Shown in pieces: positions 12,311-13,041 of a stretch of DNA of 13,041 bases. Source of the DNA: DAOUEH01 sp034430515 (lineage in GTDB: Bacteria > Chloroflexota > Dehalococcoidia > Dehalococcoidales > RBG-16-60-22); NCBI GenBank assembly GCA_034430515.1, contig DAOUEP010000060.1:1-13041 (forward strand). Reading direction: 5' to 3'. Each line of letters begins with the position of its first letter. Position 1 is the first letter of the stretch. The notes beneath the pieces were generated by a model. The model was given only the letters and a program-made list of their open reading frames with translations. It ran no database searches and was not told where the DNA came from. The translations under genes were made by a program, and so were the position numbers.

Positions 12311-13041
12311 ATGTACGGACAGTTCAAATATCTCTTCTCGCCGCTAAAAATAGGCCGGGTGACCGTGCCCAACCGGATTTCTTTTTCCGCCCACCTCACC
12401 AACTTCGCCGAGGACAATCTCCCCAGCCAGCGGCATGTCCACTACCTGGCCGAGCGGGCCAGGGGCGGCGCCGGCCTGATTATCACCGAGGAGCAGTCCG
12501 TCCACCCCAGCGACCACGCCTACGAAAAGCTCGTCGAGGCCTGGCGGCCGGAGGCCGTCCCCGGCTACCGGAAAATCACCCGCGCCGTCCACGAGTACGA
12601 GACCAAAATATTCGCCCAGCTCAACCACAACGGCGCCCAGGGCGACGGCTCCTACTCACGCCTGCCGGTGCTGGCCCCCTCCCCCGTCCCCGACTTCATG
12701 TTCCGCGAGGTGCCCAAGGAGATGGAGCCGGAGGATATCGCCGAGATTACCGACTCTTTCTGCCGCGCCGCCGCTAACGTGCGGGAAGGGGGCTTCGATG
12801 GCATCGAGCTGCAGCTGGGGCACAGCTCGCTGCTGCGCCAGTTCCTCTCCCCTCTCACCAACCTGCGTCAGGACGACTACGGCGGCAGCCTGGAGAACCG
12901 GCTGCGCTTCCCGCGGGAGGTCATCGCCGCGGTGCGCAAGGCCGTCGGGGCGGACTACACGCTGGGCATCCGCCTCTGCGCCGACGAGATGGTACCGGGA
13001 GGCCTGACCCTGGAAGACGCCAAAGAAATCGCCCGCCAGTT
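12311..13041 (+). CDS. FadH/OYE-family flavin oxidoreductase of the mycofactocin cluster (3' end off window)
   Basis: The frame is open from the ATG at 12311 to the edge, 243 complete codons. It is an FMN-binding TIM barrel of the old yellow enzyme/2,4-dienoyl-CoA reductase group: YLFSPLKIGRVTVPNRI (7-23), RGGAGLIITE (51-60), QLNHNG (103-108), FDGIELQLG (162-170), and SLLRQFLSPLTN with DDYGGSLENRLRF (189-200). Enzymes of this group reduce activated C=C bonds or oxidise the reverse. Full-length FadH types add a 4Fe-4S site and an NAD(P)H domain after this region; the window ends before that can be checked. GAGG (12301-12304) gives a ribosome site. Following mftC, it matches the FadH/OYE oxidoreductases known beside some mycofactocin clusters. 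Confidence 0.88.
   Translation, partial: MYGQFKYLFSPLKIGRVTVPNRISFSAHLTNFAEDNLPSQRHVHYLAERARGGAGLIITEEQSVHPSDHAYEKLVEAWRPEAVPGYRKITRAVHEYETKIFAQLNHNGAQGDGSYSRLPVLAPSPVPDFMFREVPKEMEPEDIAEITDSFCRAAANVREGGFDGIELQLGHSSLLRQFLSPLTNLRQDDYGGSLENRLRFPREVIAAVRKAVGADYTLGIRLCADEMVPGGLTLEDAKEIARQ

Noticed and set aside
1..13041. CRISPR array, tRNA, rRNA or transposase
   Set aside because: No regularly spaced repeats, cloverleaf-like segments or recombinase motifs were seen. The repeats present are isolated intergenic elements.

Overview
The window is GC-rich, gene-dense bacterial chromosome. Separate secD and secF genes, a NurA-family nuclease, a class II CCA-adding/poly(A) polymerase, a Zur-like regulator and a mycofactocin cluster with an OYE/FadH-type flavoenzyme fit a Chloroflexota bacterium, possibly Dehalococcoidia-like. 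That placement is an impression from gene content, not a phylogenetic result.

Layout. (1) Bases 1-1190, minus: a NurA-domain nuclease running off the left edge, divergent from (2) a LysE-family exporter at 1370-1993, plus. (3) Bases 2171-7062, minus: a four-gene run read cca/pcnB-like, secD, secF, cation-diffusion-facilitator exporter, from one promoter whose start point sits almost on the first ATG. (4) Bases 7401-8500, plus: a Zur-like Fur-family regulator, with a promoter and a palindromic operator candidate on its start site, overlapping a six-helix His-rich membrane protein of unknown family. (5) Bases 8652-9419, plus: a stand-alone SDR oxidoreductase with its own promoter. (6) Bases 9500-10623, minus: a three-gene operon of DUF2089-like regulator, small membrane protein and SHOCT-like/YvlB-type protein, with a consensus sigma-70 promoter and a strong intrinsic terminator. 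(7) From 10852, plus: mftA, mftB, mftC and the start of an OYE/FadH-family oxidoreductase, running off the right edge.

The mycofactocin genes are the most distinctive system. MftA is a 39-residue acidic precursor ending IDGVCGVY; MftB is the PqqD-like chaperone; MftC is the radical SAM/SPASM enzyme that acts on the C-terminal Val-Tyr; the OYE-like enzyme is a candidate partner. mftD, mftE and mftF are not visible and could lie to the right.

The intergenic spaces are structured. A 46-bp repeat occurs at 2024 and 7162 (43/46 identical), with a divergent inverted copy near 7264-7320 whose hairpin shows a compensatory base-pair change and which carries a canonical G-quadruplex motif just upstream of the zur promoter. 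A MITE-like hairpin element lies at 2080-2169. A CAAAA/ACTTTT-rich inverted repeat invades the 3' end of mftC. No tRNA, rRNA, CRISPR array or transposase gene was seen.
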